Below, piece after piece: positions 24,673 to 25,987 of a stretch of 25,987 nt of DNA; position 1 is the first letter of the stretch; the number at the start of each line of letters is the position of its first letter. The notes under the pieces are model-generated. The model had not been told where the DNA came from. It saw only the letters and a list, made by a program, of their open reading frames with translations, and made no database searches. Source of the stretch: Candidatus Thorarchaeota archaeon (GTDB lineage Archaea; Asgardarchaeota; Thorarchaeia; Thorarchaeales; Thorarchaeaceae). The stretch lies in NCBI GenBank assembly GCA_004524595.1, contig SDOA01000052.1, forward strand, positions 1-25,987. The letters are read 5' to 3'. Position numbers and translations under genes: made by a program.

Positions 24673-25491
24673 ATGCCCATGGAATTCACTACAACTCTAG
24701 TTCAAATGATGTGTGAGGAAGGAAATAGAGAGTTCAATTTTGAATGTGCAAATGACCTCCTGAAAGGCTATAGACCCTCAACCGGTGTACGATTCATCAT
24801 CTTACCAGAACTCTTTGCTATTGGTTTTAGAAAAGATGATTATGATAAGTCAGGACCAGGATTCCCGGGACCTACGAGTGAATTCCTCTGTGAGATTGCC
24901 AAGAAACATAGAGCCTATGTCTTTGCGACAGATATTGAACTGAGTGATAACAGCGAGAGAAGGTACTATAATACTCTAATCGCTGCGAAGCCATCAGGTG
25001 ATATTATTGGGAGTTATCGCAAGATACATCCATTTCAAGAAGAGAGGGATATTTTCGATGGAGGAGAAACAATAGTCCTGATACACTGTAATGGTATCAA
25101 AGTTGGAGTCCAGATATGCTATGATGTGCGTTTTCCTGAAATATCGAGAAAATTAGCATTGGAAGGAGCAGAACTCTTTATCATTCCCGCAGCATTCCCA
25201 GACCCTAGAAGTACCCATTGGAATACTTTAGTTCAAGCACGGGCCATCGAGAATCAGGTATATATTGCTGCAACAAACAGGATAGGTTTTGGATTCGATA
25301 AGAAATCATACTTTGGCCATAGTCAAACGGTAGACCCTTGGGGCATTGTGCTCACAAGACCTAATTCCGAATCGAGGATTATTACAGCAACCGGTAATAC
25401 TGAAATGATCAAGACTGTGAGAGAACAAATTACTTGCTATGCAGATAGGTCTCCAACCGGATATGAAAAAGTCGCATGGTTTCGTGGATAA
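24673..25491 (+). CDS. Nitrilase-superfamily carbon-nitrogen hydrolase (omega-amidase-like)
   Basis: A 272-residue cytoplasmic amidohydrolase with the complete Glu-Lys-Cys triad: Glu46 (LPELF), Lys117 (YRKIHPF) and Cys149 (VQICYDVRFPE). Further family motifs are GDIIGSYRKIHPFQEER, FDGGE, WNTLVQARAIENQVYIAATNR and FGHSQTVDPWG. The IHPF and CYDVRFPE motifs fit the omega-amidase/Nit branch, which deaminates 2-oxoglutaramate-type amides. Assignment to that substrate is inference. The frame opens further upstream, but ATG 24673 (or 24679) lies about 30 nt after a GAATACAAAT TATA candidate (24638), suggesting a leaderless mRNA; AAGTGAT also precedes 24679. It diverges from porDAB. Confidence 0.88.
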   Translation: MPMEFTTTLVQMMCEEGNREFNFECANDLLKGYRPSTGVRFIILPELFAIGFRKDDYDKSGPGFPGPTSEFLCEIAKKHRAYVFATDIELSDNSERRYYNTLIAAKPSGDIIGSYRKIHPFQEERDIFDGGETIVLIHCNGIKVGVQICYDVRFPEISRKLALEGAELFIIPAAFPDPRSTHWNTLVQARAIENQVYIAATNRIGFGFDKKSYFGHSQTVDPWGIVLTRPNSESRIITATGNTEMIKTVREQITCYADRSPTGYEKVAWFRG

Positions 25492-25544
25492 CACAACCGT
25501 TAAGTGAGCACTGTGTCCGTTGCTAGATAGTGGAGGATGAACAC

Positions 25545-25987
25545 GTGGAAGAATCAGACCGTATTAAGAATGCAGTCCGTGAGTGGTTCTCTAGAGAAGG
25601 GACCAAAGTAGAGAGCATATCAAACCCAAGAGCTGAGTTTCTCTTCAAGGTCAAATTCTTGAGATTCTTCTTCACAGTTGTACGACCTAACGACCAAAAA
25701 CACATCCAAATAGAATCACAAATCATGATCTCTCCACAACACCAGAAGCTTCTCAATGCTGAGAAATTGCGCTTATTTCAAATGCAAGCAATGAAATTCA
25801 GTTTTGAAACAGGAGTCAGTCTTGGCTTTGTCCAACCTAGGCCGGGACAACAAGGACCACAACCACCAGGACCAGGATTTGTCATCTCTGATCGGATATA
25901 TGATGATTCATTCTCAGAGCAGCGATTATGGGATACTATGAAAAGACTTCATAGTGCAATAGATATGGTCATATCCATATTGAATGA
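25545..25987 (+). CDS. DUF2299-family protein (truncated by window edge)
   Basis: The first 147 residues of a protein that runs off the right edge. The start is GTG 25545 with a perfect GGAGG 8 nt upstream; an ATG at 25537 is in another frame and is not used. The sequence begins MEESDRIKNAVREWFSREGT and has FRFFF-like strands (KVKFLRFFFTVVRPNDQKHI), then IESQIMISPQHQKLLNAEKL, a Pro/Gln/Gly loop (RPGQQGPQPPGPG), and SDRIYDDSFSEQRLWDTMKR near the edge. The order of a charged N-terminal helix, a beta segment, an ISPxHxxxL motif and an RxIYxDxxxxxxL motif matches my memory of archaeal DUF2299 proteins, whose function is unknown. The usual family length is about 150 residues, so nearly all of it is here. 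It lies 53 nt after the amidohydrolase. Confidence 0.65.
   Translation, partial: MEESDRIKNAVREWFSREGTKVESISNPRAEFLFKVKFLRFFFTVVRPNDQKHIQIESQIMISPQHQKLLNAEKLRLFQMQAMKFSFETGVSLGFVQPRPGQQGPQPPGPGFVISDRIYDDSFSEQRLWDTMKRLHSAIDMVISILN

Overview
The window is archaeal chromosomal DNA, moderately AT-rich and densely packed with genes. Supporting signs are a tRNA-Ala split by a 30-nt intron at the canonical 37/38 site, TATA-box promoters about 25-30 nt from likely start sites, GTG/TTG starts, short GGTG/GGAGG ribosome sites, and archaeal families (DUF2070, DUF2299, one-domain ZPR1, PorDAB). An Asgard archaeon, perhaps Thorarchaeota-like, is my inference. It rests on a longin-like/winged-helix protein and on a zinc-ribbon protein with a possible coatomer/adaptin-appendage-like C-terminus. 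No marker gene here proves it.

Layout. 1-456 (-): N-terminus of a membrane pyrophosphatase. 771-999: a 35-residue zinc-knuckle microprotein (+) and intron-containing tRNA-Ala(TGC) (-). 1100-3990: ZPR1 (-), then an unrecognised longin-like/winged-helix protein and a polytopic membrane protein (both +). 4020-8528 (-): a PadR regulator followed by the two halves of an asymmetric heterodimeric ABC exporter. The promoter region upstream of padR holds three alternating copies of a ~14-bp element. 8633-11181 (+): DUF2070 membrane protein and UbiX. 11301-14119 (-): a small membrane protein followed by a large zinc-ribbon array protein. 14182-15456 (-): an HD-family protein that has lost most of its metal ligands. 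15570-19263 (+): tandem cell-surface M28-type proteins, the first lacking catalytic residues and the second intact. 19346-21975 (+): two translationally coupled genes of unknown function. 22114-24520 (-): porD-porA-porB, with no gamma subunit. 24673-25987 (+): a nitrilase-family amidohydrolase and the start of a DUF2299 protein.

How the genes work together. PadR plus the ABC pair resembles the LmrR/LmrCD type of regulated multidrug exporter. PorDAB would oxidise pyruvate, or a related 2-oxoacid, to acyl-CoA and reduced ferredoxin, with the gamma subunit supplied from elsewhere. UbiX makes prenyl-FMN, which in archaea serves UbiD-type decarboxylases, including one in the archaeal mevalonate pathway. 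The two M28 proteins look like membrane-anchored outer-surface proteins with calcium-binding repeats. No CRISPR array, insertion sequence, integrase or rRNA was seen. The most novel material is the zinc-ribbon/appendage-like protein, the HD and M28 pseudoenzymes, the padR promoter element array and the unknown coupled pair.
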